From positions 8,606,641 through 8,670,640 of the forward strand of contig NC_092705.1 in the NCBI RefSeq assembly GCF_964275005.1: 64,000 nucleotides of DNA. The letters run 5' to 3'. The stretch is from Diadema setosum (lineage: Eukaryota; Echinodermata; Echinoidea; Diadematoida; Diadematidae). A program made the position numbers and the translations under genes. Positions 54,801 to 64,000 of the stretch are shown here, piece by piece. How positions within the stretch are numbered: the stretch's first letter is position 1; each line of letters starts with the position of its first letter. The notes below the pieces were generated by a model. It did no database searches and had not been told where the DNA came from. It saw only the letters and a program-made list of their open reading frames with translations.

Positions 54801-57800
54801 CGCGAATTGGTACTTGGAGGATATTTTCGCGTGTTGTTAATTTCGCGGTTGTGAGGGTCTAACTGAACTAACTTATTTACGCGTTGTTATTTTCACGTGT
54901 TGTTATTTTCGCGGTTCAAAGGCGATTCGCAAAATTCGCGAAAATAAAACCACCGCGAAAATTTCAGCTTGTACAGTATGCAGTATACGTGATGGTGTGT
55001 ATTCACAAAATTAGTAACTCACAAAGATTTAGCCTCCCAAGACAAAGATATACTGCATATGGTTTCCAAAGTTGGAAGTGTGTGCCTTTTCTCCTGAAAA
55101 AAATTATAATACTTCTTTCTCACTACGTCAATGTGCTTCTTACTTATGAGTTCAACCCCTCGTAAAATTGTTTCACAAGTTCCCCATTTAGCAAAATACA
55201 TGACACATAATTTTACGGTACCGGTTTAATAGGCAAAGCAAAGCAGAGCTTTTGATTTTGAGCTCCGCATTGGTTTATTGCGTGCGTAAATGGTCATCAC
55301 CTGTTCGGAAGTCAGCACGCGCTTGAGGTGGCGCTGGAGGTACGTGGAGCCCAGGAACCGCTCGATGGGGGCGCAGAGGTAGGTACTAACCGAGGTTGGC
55401 GTGCCCGGGATGGCGGCCGGGGTAAACATCCGGTTAAGGGCATCGTGGGAGAGGATGGTGGGGAGGCAGGTGGCCAGGTTGCGATGGGGCATGATGCGGG
55501 CTGGGCGTGGCACTACCACACAGAAGGAAATAAAAGAAGTAGAAAGGATAACACAATTATGGTGGAGTGAGGCGAGACTAAAAACACAATGTAAGCCATC
55601 TCTTGACCAGTGTGTGACAATTAGATATTAAGCTGCGAAGGCGGCAGTGATGGCGGGTCCATTTAGAATTGCAGTGCCAGCACTGAAGGGGCCAGCCTTA
55701 CTGCATATCAGACCATTATGATTATCGTCATCGTCATCATTTTCATAATATTTGATAACATATTTTTCATAGTATTAAGCAAATATCATGAATATCATCA
55801 CGTAACACAATAGTGCAATTTTTCTTTACACCAAATGAACTTCTTGAAGTTACCTTCATCTGTAATACACCGTCATCAAAATATAGCTGGTGAGTAAGAT
55901 ACGACGCACACACACACACACACACACAAAAACTACCACATAAATATCTCCTGCATGTGACAATCTACCAAATCTGATATCTTACCAACTTGTCCCTGCT
56001 GGCCTGTCATGCCGCTACTGCCCGGAGAGAGGGTGGTGGCACCCATGCTGCCAGGCGACTGGGCCATCCCAAAGCGCTGCACGGGGGAGGGGCCCGGCAT
56101 GGAGGGACTGCCGGGCCACTGGCGGGAGCCCGGCGAGGGCATGGCAAGACCCATGGAGGCGGTGAAGGGCGAACCTCCTTCCGCCAGACCTGACAGGGAG
56201 GGGGATGAGCAGAAAAGTGAGGGAAGAAAGGGATAGAGCAAGTGGGGGCAGGGATCCTCGAATGACCATCTGCAGACATCATTTGAAGTCTTGCCTCCTG
56301 TCATGCTATAATTGTGTACTTTGCCATCACCCTCCGTGCATTTTCTCTTAGTGTTCAGAGTAATACAGATTGAGTTTATAGCAATCTCATTCATAGAGAG
56401 AACAGCATTAAGACAGAAAGCCTCTGTAACTACACAGGGCTGCACACTAACCCATTTTTTCTGCCGGTCCGACATGTCTCTGTCGGACCGGTAGATGCCC
56501 CATTTTACCATTTTTTACCGGTCCGAACAGAAAACTTACCGGTCAACAACGGCAACCTAAAAAAAACATTAAATTACTTGCAAACTTATTTTCTTGTTTT
56601 TATGGACGTACCCCCCCCCCCATGTACATTTTACTGATTAATGTCTTTTTAAACGAATTATTTATTGCACAAGAAATAAAAAGAAAATGAGAAAAAAAAA
56701 ATAGAATGTTTGTTCGTGAATTACAGTGTAAAATGATAATGAAAAAAAAATCAGATTGTATCATGCGTTTGTGACTTTTTCTAAACATCGGCGCACGAAC
56801 TTGCTGCATAACCGTGATTTAATGAATTATTTTAGCTGTGATATTTTCTGATGCACGAGCTACAAGGGGTTCTTTATTTTTCTTTCGACACTCTCTTCGC
56901 ATTTGTGCATGTGTTCTGAAAGGTACACGACATGCAGGGCCGAATTCGCAATCCTCTTTGCGCCCATTTCTACTTCAAATATCAGCGGGATTGTGACGAT
57001 TTCATGAATTACTTCGGCTGTAACATTTTATGATGCACGCGCCAAAAGGGGTGAAAATGTGTCCTTTATTTTTTTGCCGATATAAACTCTTCGAATTTCG
57101 TAAGTGCGTTCTTAAAAGATGTACCACACGGCCGAATTCATGATACTTTTTGCGCCTATTTTTACCTCAAATATCAGCGGGATTGTGACGATTTCATGAA
57201 TTACTTCGGCTGTAATCTTTTATGATTCATGCGCCAAAAGGGGTTGAAAATGTGTCCTTTATTTTTTCCCGATAAACTCTTCGAATTTCGTAAGTGCGTT
57301 CTTAACAGATGTTCCACACCGCCGAATTCATGATACTTTTTGCGCCTATATTTCTACCTCAAATATCAGCGGGATTGTGACGATTTCATGAATTACTTCG
57401 GCTGTAATCTTTTATGATTCACGCGCCAAAAGGGGTTGAAAATGTGTCCTTTTATTTTTTCCCGATAAACTCTTCGAATTTCGTAAGTGCGTTCTTAAAA
57501 GATGTTCCACACCGCCGAATTCATGATACTTTTTGCGCCTATATTTCTACCTCAAATATCAGCGGGATTGTGACAATTTCATGAATTACTTCGGCTGTAA
57601 TCTTTTATGATTCACGCGCCAAAAGGGGTTGAAAATGTGTCCTTTTATTTTTTCCCGATAAACTCTTCGAATTTCGTAAGTGCGTTCTTAAAAGATGTTC
57701 AACACCGCCGAATTCATGATACTTTTTGCGCCTATTTCTACCTCAAACAAATTATCAGCGGAATTGTGGCGATTTCATGAATTATTTCGGGTGTAACTTT

Positions 57801-60800
57801 TTGTGATCTCATGCACGCACCAGCTAAAATGGTTGAAAATGCGTTCTTTAATTTTCTCCCCACAATCTCTTCGCATTCCATACATAAAGATATACGACAC
57901 GGCCGAATTCACGATCCTTTTTGCGCCTATTTCTACCTCAAATATCAGCGGGATTGCGATGATTTCATGAATAACTTCGGCTGTATTCTTTCATGATGAA
58001 CGCGCCAAAAGGGGTTGAAAATGTGTCTTTTATCTTCTCCCGATAAACTCTTCGAATTTCGTAAGTGCGTTCTTAAAAGATGTACCACACGGCCGAATTC
58101 ATGATACTTTTTGCGCCTATTTCTACCTCAAATATCAGCGGGATTGTGACGATTTCATGAATTATTTCGGCTGTAATCTTTTATGATTCACGCGCCAAAA
58201 GGGGTTGAAAATGTGTCCTTTTATCTTCTCCCGATAAACTCTTCGAATTCGTAAGTGCGTTCTTAAAAGATGTTCCACACCGCCGAATTCATGATACTTT
58301 TTGCGCCTATTTCTACCTCAAATATCAGCGGAATTGTGACGATTTCATGAATTACTTCGGGTGTAATCTTTTGTGATCCACGCACCAGCTAGAATGGTTG
58401 AAAATGCGTTCTTTATTTTTCTCCCCATAATCTCTTCGCGTTTCGTATGCATAAAGGTATACGACACGGCCGAATTCACGATCCTTTTTGCGTCTATTTC
58501 TACCTCAGATATCAGCGGGATTGCGATGATTTCATGAATTACTTCGCCTGTAATCTTTTATGATGAACGCGCCAATATGGGTTGAAAATGTGTCCTTTAT
58601 TTTTTTCTCTTCGCATTTCGTAAATGCGTTCTTAAAAGATATACGCCACGACCAAAAATCATAATTCTTTTTGCGCCTATTGTCTCCTCAAACTTCAACG
58701 GGATTGCGATGATTTTATGAATTATTATTCGGCTATAATCTTTATGATGCACGCGCCAAAACGGGTTGAAAATGTGTCCTGTATTTTTCTCCCAATAATC
58801 TCTTCACATATCGTATACATGCGTTCTTAAAAGGTAGGCCTATACGACACGGCCGAATTCACGGTCCTTTTAGCGCCTATTTCTACATCAAATATCAGCG
58901 GGATTGCGATATTTCATTAATTATTTCGGCTGTAATCTTTTGTGATACACGCGACAGAAGGGTTGAAAATAAGTTCTTTATTTTTCTCCCAATAATCTCT
59001 TCACATTTGTGAATACGTCTTCAAAATTATACACTGCACGCAGGGCCGAATTCGAGATTCTTTTGCGCCTATTATTGTTTACTCAAATTTCAACGGGATT
59101 GCGATAATTTCATGAATTACTCTTTGGCTGTAATCTATATGATGCAAGCGCCAAAAGGGGTTGAAAATGTGTACATTATCTTTATCCCGCTAATCTCCTA
59201 CCATTTAGTACATGCGTTGTTAAAAGGTATACGACACGGCCGAATTCACGATCCTTTTTGCGTCTATTTCTACCTCAAATATCAGCGGGATTGTGGCGAA
59301 TTCATGAATTACTTCGGATGTAATCTTTTGTAATGCACGCACCAGAAGGGGTGTGTCCTTTATTTTTCTCCCGATAATCTCGTTGCATTTGTGCATGCGT
59401 TTTTGATAACCGACACGGCATGCAGGACTGGATTCAAGATCTTTTTTGCGCCTATTTATTTCCTCAAATTTCAACGGGTTTGCGTTGATTTCATGAATTG
59501 TTATTCGGCTGTAATCTTTTATGATGCACGCACCAAATTAATATGTCCTTATTTTTTTTTTCTCCTCTATAATCTCTTCGCATTTCGTACTTGTATGAGC
59601 TTTTGAAAGGTGTACGACGCGGCCGAATTCATGATCCTTTTTGGGACGATTTCTACCTGAAATATGTAAGCGGGACTGCGATGATTTCATGATTTTTTTT
59701 TTCTCCCTTGTATTATCTCTTTACATTTTTTAAGGGCCGATTTCGTGATCCTTTTCGCGCCTATCTTCATTATGAGACCATTCTGAACGAATGAAAATAT
59801 TCATTTACTGTATCGCTGAATATAGAATATGTTTTTACTTTTTCTAAAAATCGGCACAAGTAAAATAGTTCTAACATGTCAACTGCCACGCAGCTGCGAA
59901 GCCGGGATCGGATCGATCTTGCGTTAAAAAAAAAAAAAAAAATCATGAGTAAAATGACCCAGAAATGCGTGCGCTTCTATCAATGCTTCTTGTCTGGCAT
60001 GACCGCCGATCGCAAGCAAACGAACAAACAAAACGGGATCGGGGAAACAATCCATGCATTTCAACAGTTACATTGTACCGTACATCCTTTGCATGTATTG
60101 CATAGCATGGCAGTGCATGAGCAGCGCCAATGCGCAAGCGAGCGCGAATAAACTGGTCGACTGCTAGTGCTCAAAACTAATATACAATTGTATGTTTACT
60201 TTACAATTGCACCGGTAGACATATTCGAAAACTTGCGTAAAACGTGTTGAACAATGCGATATTTTGCATTCTGTTTCTCCCTGATCGGGGCTGATCTTTT
60301 TCTTTCTACTGACCCCGCCAATGCTTTTTTTTTACTGGTCATGTCGGACCGGTAACTTGTGGATTTCCTGAAAAGTTACCGGACCGACAGTGACTTTTGC
60401 CGGTCTTGACCGTCGGACCGGCGCCAGTGTGCAGCCCTGAACTACATCATCTCTGCAAAAAGAATTCCCTTTGTTTCTAAAACATGCTCTCTTTTCTTGA
60501 GAGGTCTTCCATAAACGGGATGATTGTACATTTAATGTTTGCTGTTCCTCCTGACCACTTTCACAGTTTCTATCATCTTTGCTTCAACTGTTACATCATA
60601 TATAATCCATTAACCAAGTTTTGAGAAGAGCAAAGATTACATTCATCACATTTTATTGTAGATTAATAATCCAGACCTACAAACAGAGTGAAAGATATTG
60701 CCTCTGAATTTAACAAGGTGACAGCACAAAGAAAAATAAAAAATACTGTGTGCACACAAAAAACTCTGTAACTTAAACATACGTCTCTCAAAGGGACTAC

Positions 60801-63800
60801 TGTGGTATGATCATGTTCTATTCAAGGACAATGAAAAATAAAATTACACATTTGCTCACATATCGTCAAATGTCTTAAAGACTGCAACATACTGTACTTT
60901 TGTGCTTGGCAACAGTAAGTGACAATGGACTTATGTTGACTTTGACAAACACAGGGCCAATATCTTTCCAGATGATACTAGTAAATTAGATATGAAAAGA
61001 GCAGTAATGACATAGGCCACCATACCTGGTGAGGGCGTCCCCTTCATGACAGCCGATGGGGAAGGTCCGGGAATGGACGGAGGTGAGGCAAGTGGGTACG
61101 CACCAGGAGACATTGTGTACTGCACATGTAGTAGTGAACAAATGAACACACACAGAAAGAAGAGATACAAGAGTAGTAACTGCTCACAAAAGTATCAACT
61201 TCCTTTTTCTCACACTTTGGCATGCATTTTCACATTTCATTGCACATATTGGCTTCAAAGATTAAGTGTCAAGAACCAATGAATGCGGAGAAGCATGTTT
61301 CTGTATCAAGCATCTCCGGTTTGATCAAAGAGAAGCTATATCAAGCCAAATACCAGTCAAAATACCTTAGAAGGGATTCATCGAATGCAGCCTTGGTGTT
61401 ATCGCCTCATCAGAATAATACATCCCCTAATTTTCACAAGCACTTTCCACTTGACCTTTCTCTTACTATAATCCCAATATATTTTCATTTATGGTAACAT
61501 ACATGGCAAAGACACCTACCTGTGAGGAAAGAACAGAGGTGTGTGGTGAGGCGGGTGTGGCCGGATTGCTGCTGCCCGGTCCACCGGGCGCTGTGGGAGG
61601 AGTCATGGGGTAGGCAAAGCCTCCCGTGCCGCCCTGACCCAACCCCGCGCGGGACATCGGCGAGGCCCCAGGAGGGTAAGCTGACGGCACCTGACTGGGA
61701 AGGTAGGGGTCGGGTGGGGTGGGGCCCGGGTCCATGTTGATGGGGGAGAGGGGGTTGCCATCATCCTCGTTGGCATGCAGGGTGCGGCTATTGCGGTGCT
61801 GGTGATGATAGGACACCGTCTCGTCGATAAACAGCTCCAGAAAAGCCTTAGGAGAAACAGCGGAGGTTAGAATCAAGATGGCTGTCAGACAATTACACTA
61901 TCACTGATCATTAATTAACACTGAAAATCAGACTATGAATGCTGTCATAGAATCAATGCTGTAAGCTCCTATTAGTGCAATCGTTGCACAAACTGATATC
62001 ATGGATTTAAGTATGTACAATTACCTAGTGTACTTGAGGTTTTGTTTTAAAAGCATTATTCATATCACTAAATATCACATAACAAAGATACAGTCACAAA
62101 CTCTACCTACACAGGCATATGCAAGCATGTAGATCAACACACAGATTCTCACAGAAACACATACACCGTGTGAAAACAAAATAACATAGAGAGACACAAT
62201 ACTATGCGGACAAAAAAAAACCAACAACAACAGAAAAACATTACAAATACGATGCTGACATGAATTCAGAAAATCAATATTCTTAATATTCACCTTCAAA
62301 TTCTGCACAGGGTAAAGACTGTCCACAATCTTCCGCACATCGAACAAGCTAAATGATCCATCTGTGTATCAAAAAAAAAAACAACAAAAACAAAAACATT
62401 ATAATATAATGAAATAAAAGCTCTGTATGTAATGAATGACTTTAACATTGCAACAACAATCAAACCTACTTGACAATGATATGGGATATCCAACACCACT
62501 ACAATTTGAGTGAAATCTTATATTCACCTCACTACAACTAATAAGACAATAACATATTTACACAATCCTCTTTTTTTCTTTTCTTTTATGTTTTCTTTAC
62601 TACTAATTACGATTGTAACTGTGTAAGAGGGCCTCTTGAATCAATAGTGATGCATGGTCAGACAAAGTCATAGACAATTCAATATAAAGTGGAGAAGTAC
62701 TCTGAGAGCACAGACCTTCGCCAAGCAGCTAATTTCTACCAATGACCTTGCTCTTCCATATAGAGATCAGTATTTCCACCCATACGTATGCATGCTGAAA
62801 AATCGTCCGATTTCCCAATAAGAAGCCTTAGCAGAAACTAGAGCATGCACTTGTTCGTGTATGAAAACCTCAAAAATGCACAGCTTGAACTCCCAAGTTC
62901 ATTGACCCAACCTGCTAAAATATCGAAAATCTTCATAAACTCAACAAAAATTGCCAGATCACTACCAAAATTTAATCATCTGTTACTTGTGTCATTCTCA
63001 ACCTCTCCTGTAAGTTTCATCCAAATCCATTCACAACTTTCTGAGTTATTTTGCACACTGACAAACAAACAAACAAACGCCAAAGAAAACATAACCTCCT
63101 CCCTTGGCGGAGGTAATGATGCTAGGCAAACCATACTCAAGTTGCCTTGTATACACTGAAGTTACAATCATTAGCTGCTCTTTTGATAAGACAGGGCCGA
63201 AATGTGACAAAGAGAAGAGGTCGAAAACCAGACACAAAAGAAATGACCCCTCTCTCTGGCCGGGGGACAACGACTCACCACGGACGGCCACCGTGTTCTT
63301 GCCCTTGCAGAGAACGTCCAGGCAGTAGGTGTTGTGGAAGATGACGTGGTAGTGGGTGCTGGACTGGGGCAGGAGGGCAAACTTGTGGATGGGGCCGGCC
63401 ACCTGGTTGGTGGGGGCCAGGAGCCCCAGGGAGGGGATGAGCGGCAGCTTGCAGATGGCGTGGAGGGGCCCCTGGCTGTCACACAGGTTCTGGGTAGATT
63501 CAAAAGGGCACACACAGACAGACAGACAGACAGACATCAACAAAATGATGGATAAGGGTTATAGATTGAGTAACAGGAATAACATAGAATTTTTTTTTTT
63601 CAAGAAGAAGATTAAGCGAAAAAAAAAAAATGAGTTAAACACAGACACATCTCATGATGGTGCAGACCAAAGGGGAAATATATAACAAAATTTATAAGAC
63701 AAAAAAGAAAGAATTAAATATACAATTAGTAGATGAGAGAATAGAGCACAGAGAAGTGTTACACCGGTGTCTTATAACAACACCTCATTTTGAGAGCTCT

Positions 63801-64000
63801 CATCTTGTCTCACTAATTCAAACTTGATTTTTTTTTTTTTTATATAAGTTTTTAAAAAGAGGATCTAAGGTCAACTGACCTTGATGAGTTTGGGAAGGCT
63901 CTGCTCCTCGTTGAGTTCATCTTCAAGGTAGGACTGCACCATGGTGTGACAGTTGGCGGTGGAGGTGGAACCGACGGCGCCGAAAACCAGGCTGAACTTT
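48782..64000 (-). CDS. MED14, Mediator complex subunit 14 (C-terminal 13 exons)
   Basis: MED14 is the backbone subunit that joins head, middle and tail of Mediator in the nucleus and links transcription factors to RNA polymerase II. Exons, in transcript order, are 64000-63880 (continuing off the edge), 63489-63279, 62361-62294, 61846-61520, 61119-61026, 56189-55986, 55512-55301, 54302-54261, 53418-53298, 52512-52451, 50674-50447, 49685-49490 and 48843-48782 with TGA. All junctions are GT-AG and phases agree, giving 648 codons before the stop. Stretches such as ALLPQSSTHYHVIFHNTYCLDV, RDGSFSLFD and NEDDGNPLSPI, then a Pro/Ser/Gly-rich linker, LCAPIERFLGS, WNPEELQVIERYF, CPPFKPKALTSFVR, GIPAVVIKSKMLLF, SVIVPILYDI and a final NECTLF...LMSNLILP match the C-terminal half of vertebrate MED14 in order. 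The N-terminal half lies to the right of the window. Confidence 0.96.
48844..49489. other. MED14 last intron
   Basis: AT-rich intron between the GTGAGT donor at 49489 and the acceptor at 48844. Nothing else beyond the pentamer repeat. Confidence 0.8.
49285..49310. repeat. (ATCAA)n short tandem repeat
   Basis: About five AATCA units in the last MED14 intron. Confidence 0.85.
49490..49685 (-). CDS. MED14 exon l
   Basis: 196 nt. VQLSRQAEVAGL, EHQSVIVPILYDIQANSTQ and IIAGMLRRWAEFPNN, ending one base into the next codon before GTGAGT. Acceptor CACCCAG. Confidence 0.95.
49686..50446. other. MED14 intron with T/G homopolymers
   Basis: Contains T15 followed directly by G14, TGGGGGG (49826-49860), and a second G-rich stretch near 50390-50415. 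Both could form G-quadruplexes. No other feature seen. Confidence 0.8.
50447..50674 (-). CDS. MED14 exon k
   Basis: 228 nt, phase 0 both ends. VVCPPFKPKALTSFVRMLSA, RWSLQLCLTVPQG and GIPAVVIKSKMLLF, one of the best conserved segments of the family. Acceptor CACACAG, donor GTAAGC. Confidence 0.96.
51051..51493. mobile_element. MITE with GTCACATA ends, copy 3
   Basis: Same family as 13953-14410, here in a MED14 intron and diverged from the other two. The left end AGTCACATAGACATCCCGGA and the right end ATGTGACTGGGGCATTA are inverted. About 21-bp tandem units (GCCGTGTTGATCCGTGTAGAT) lie near 51285-51335. Confidence 0.8.
52084..52296. mobile_element. palindromic MITE with TACTGT ends
   Basis: TACTGTGAAAGTGGATATTTT and the inverted CCACTTTTACAGTA end enclose 213 bp of GCGAAA-rich sequence. 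A TA on each end suits a Tc1/mariner-like target. Confidence 0.75.
52451..52512 (-). CDS. MED14 exon j
   Basis: 62 nt. DAKERWNPEELQVIERYFEN then K, matching the QWKPDELQVLEKFFETRV motif. Acceptor TTGCAG, donor GTGAGA. Confidence 0.94.
52513..53297. other. MED14 intron with a hairpin
   Basis: Contains the inverted repeat at 52646-52728; otherwise AT-rich and featureless. Confidence 0.7.
52646..52728. repeat. perfect 15-bp inverted repeat
   Basis: GGCTGAGAATGAGAA (52646-52660) and its reverse complement (52714-52728) are separated by 53 bp. It could be the core of a small foldback element. Confidence 0.8.
53298..53418 (-). CDS. MED14 exon i
   Basis: 121 nt. LAMLPQSDQGVQFKNSSLEF, then RVWLNPAHMQQLHLQVKQSQ plus one base. 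Corresponds to LQLINSNEPGVIMFKTDAL. Acceptor TCACTCAG, donor GTAAAA. Confidence 0.92.
53419..54260. other. MED14 intron
   Basis: Unique AT-rich sequence with a TGTTTGTC run near 54120-54150. Nothing else seen. Confidence 0.7.
54261..54302 (-). CDS. MED14 candidate micro-exon
   Basis: 42 nt, phase 0 on both sides, between TTTTTTCCAG and a consensus GTAAGT. Encodes NQTTPPSEQGFRSK, which falls between LTSEQ and LAMLPQSDQG where vertebrate MED14 (as I recall it) runs straight on. It could be included, skipped or a chance splice-site pair; the neighbouring exons join in frame without it. Confidence 0.6.
54303..55300. other. MED14 intron with a MITE
   Basis: Holds the element at 54764-54978. Confidence 0.7.
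54764..54978. mobile_element. palindromic MITE with TACTGTAC ends
   Basis: TACTGTACGAGCCGCAATTT and the inverted AAATTTCAGCTTGTACAGTA enclose 215 bp with repeated TATTTTCGCG/TTATTTTCGCG words. It resembles the element at 52084 in style but not in detail. Confidence 0.75.
55301..55512 (-). CDS. MED14 exon g
   Basis: 212 nt. VPRPARIMPHRNLATCLPTI, then LSHDALN, YLCAPIERFLGS and RHLKRVLTSEQ, matching the SIPTILTHSALN...LCSPLERFLGS...RRHLQRIIQQE block. Acceptor TGGTAG, donor GTGATG. Confidence 0.95.
55513..55985. other. MED14 intron with (CA)n
   Basis: A CA microsatellite lies at about 55908-55929; otherwise unique. Confidence 0.8.
55986..56189 (-). CDS. MED14 exon f
   Basis: 204 nt, after a 4.8-kb intron that holds the satellite-bearing element. 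GLAEGGSPFTASMGLAMPSP through WPGSPSMPGPSPVQRFGMAQ to GQQGQV. The WPGSP...GPSP...RM signature is shared with vertebrate MED14. Acceptor CTGTCAG, donor GTAAGA. Confidence 0.93.
56435..60439. mobile_element. 4.0-kb inverted-repeat element carrying a satellite array
   Basis: The left end CAGGGCTGCACACT and the right end AGTGTGCAGCCCTG are exact inverted repeats. AACTACA (56428-56434 and 60440-60446) is directly repeated outside them. Subterminal sequences on both sides repeat CCGGTCCGAC/GTCGGACCGG in both orientations. Between them lies the ~190-bp tandem array, then about 500 bp of unique sequence (59800-60280) with no clear transposase. CAG-type ends and a 7-8 bp duplication are hAT-like; assignment is tentative. 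Confidence 0.8.
56800..59790. repeat. ~190-bp tandem repeat array, about 15 copies
   Basis: Monomers can be counted by the ATCAGCGGGATTG word or its variants at 56981, 57173, 57365, 57558, 57754, 57944, 58134, 58324, 58511, about 58700, 58894, about 59087, 59281, about 59473 and about 59666. Spacing is 187-196 bp. Each monomer has GATTTCATGAATTACTTCGG, CACGCGCCAAAAGGGGTTGA, ATAAACTCTTCGAATTTCG and GGCCGAATTCATGATACTTT. Central copies (57173-57750) are nearly the same; copies at both edges are diverged. Confidence 0.95.
61026..61119 (-). CDS. MED14 exon e
   Basis: 94 nt. YTMSPGAYPLASPPSIPGPS then PSAVMKGTPSP, ending one base into a Gly codon. Matches the YTMVSPS...GSP region. Donor GTATGG. 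Confidence 0.9.
61120..61519. other. MED14 intron
   Basis: Short unique intron; nothing else seen. Confidence 0.8.
61520..61846 (-). CDS. MED14 exon d, start of the disordered linker
   Basis: 327 nt, phase 0 to phase 0. AFLELFIDETVSY, then NEDDGNPLSPINMDPGP and a Pro/Ser/Gly-rich stretch ending SPHTSVLSSQ. The acceptor is CTCCTAAG and the donor GTAGGT. Confidence 0.93.
61847..62293. other. MED14 intron
   Basis: Unique AT-rich intron; nothing else seen. Confidence 0.8.
62294..62361 (-). CDS. MED14 exon c
   Basis: 68 nt. Completes RDGSFSLFDVRKIVDSLYPV then QNLK. Acceptor TACACAG, donor GTGAAT. Corresponds to the RDGAYSLFD segment of vertebrate MED14. Confidence 0.95.
62362..63278. other. MED14 intron
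   Basis: AT-rich. About 62700-63120 reads GACCTTCGCCAAGCAGC...CAACAAACAAACAAACGC...CCTCCCTTGGCGGAGGTAAT, a short-repeat-like stretch ending in a CCTCC...GGAGG hairpin. Confidence 0.6.
63279..63489 (-). CDS. MED14 exon b
   Basis: Begins NLCDSQGPLHAICKLP after CTACCCAG and ends VAVR plus one base before GTGAGT. 211 nt, GC-rich. Carries the conserved LLPQSSTHYHVIFHNTYCLD core. Confidence 0.95.
63490..63879. other. MED14 intron
   Basis: Has a CAGA tetranucleotide run near 63515-63535 and T- and A-rich runs; nothing else seen. Confidence 0.8.
63880..64000 (-). CDS. MED14 exon a (partial)
   Basis: Encodes FSLVFGAVGSTSTANCHTMV and on to LPKLIK, which matches the LGTVG...SNCH region of vertebrate MED14. 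Donor GTCAGT, ends in phase 0. The exon continues beyond the window. Confidence 0.93.

Larger units (their letters stand above)
56190..61025. other. large MED14 intron
   Basis: 4.8 kb, mostly taken up by the inverted-repeat element at 56435-60439; the remainder is unique AT-rich DNA. Confidence 0.85.

Noticed and set aside
56800-59790. Regular repeat array that could be taken for a CRISPR
   Set aside because: The whole ~190-bp unit repeats without unique spacers, and the setting is an intron of an animal gene.
59876-60151. Possible transposase remnant in the 4-kb element
   Set aside because: The short frame has a poly-Lys run from an A tract and no recognisable domain.
1-64000. Endogenous retrovirus, LTR element or Polinton
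   Set aside because: No paired long terminal repeats and no protease, integrase, capsid or envelope-like frames were seen; the only polymerase is of the non-LTR type.

Overview
The window is animal nuclear DNA: intronless seven-transmembrane receptor genes, a split housekeeping gene with GT-AG introns, AT-rich spacers, many small inverted-repeat DNA transposons, a LINE and long homopolymer runs. The receptor family (tandem, intronless, rhodopsin-class, recently expanded) and the repeat repertoire point to a marine invertebrate deuterostome. An echinoderm, probably sea-urchin-like, is my best guess. That guess is inference; no species can be fixed from the sequence alone.

Layout. Bases 1-2440 are single-copy, mostly non-coding DNA. 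From about 2441 to 44800 lies a tandem segmental duplication of three units (starts near 2441, 19971 and 36782; 17.5 kb, 16.8 kb and at least 8 kb), followed by an older, more diverged tail to about 47930. All receptor genes are on the minus strand. Type A receptors lie at 3499-4593, 5784-6618 (pseudogene), 21375-22466 and 38177-39277; type B receptors lie at 16057-17154 and 30503-31600 and differ from each other at only 3 of 365 residues. Starts were placed at the ATG of the shared MAD.AGY N-terminus.

The units differ by dated insertions: a 997-bp hAT-like element only in unit 1 (exact 8-bp target duplication, empty site in unit 2), a 2.35-kb LINE only in unit 2 (6-bp target duplication, empty site in unit 1), a palindromic MITE and a 1.8-kb inverted-repeat element only in unit 1, and a SINE-like insertion and a TTAA-type MITE only in unit 3. 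The type A genes are mosaics, indicating unequal crossing-over and gene conversion.

From 48782 to the right edge the minus strand carries the last 13 exons (648 codons plus stop) of MED14, the Mediator backbone subunit, reconstructed with matching phases at every junction. One exon is a 42-nt micro-exon that adds 14 residues not present in vertebrate MED14 as I recall it. MED14 introns hold several MITEs and, most strikingly, a 4.0-kb inverted-repeat element (56435-60439, flanked by a 7-bp duplication) that carries about 15 tandem copies of a ~190-bp satellite-like monomer.

The receptors are presumably plasma-membrane chemosensory or peptide receptors acting through G proteins; MED14 is nuclear and unrelated in function. 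I saw no LTR pairs and no integrase-, capsid- or envelope-like reading frames.
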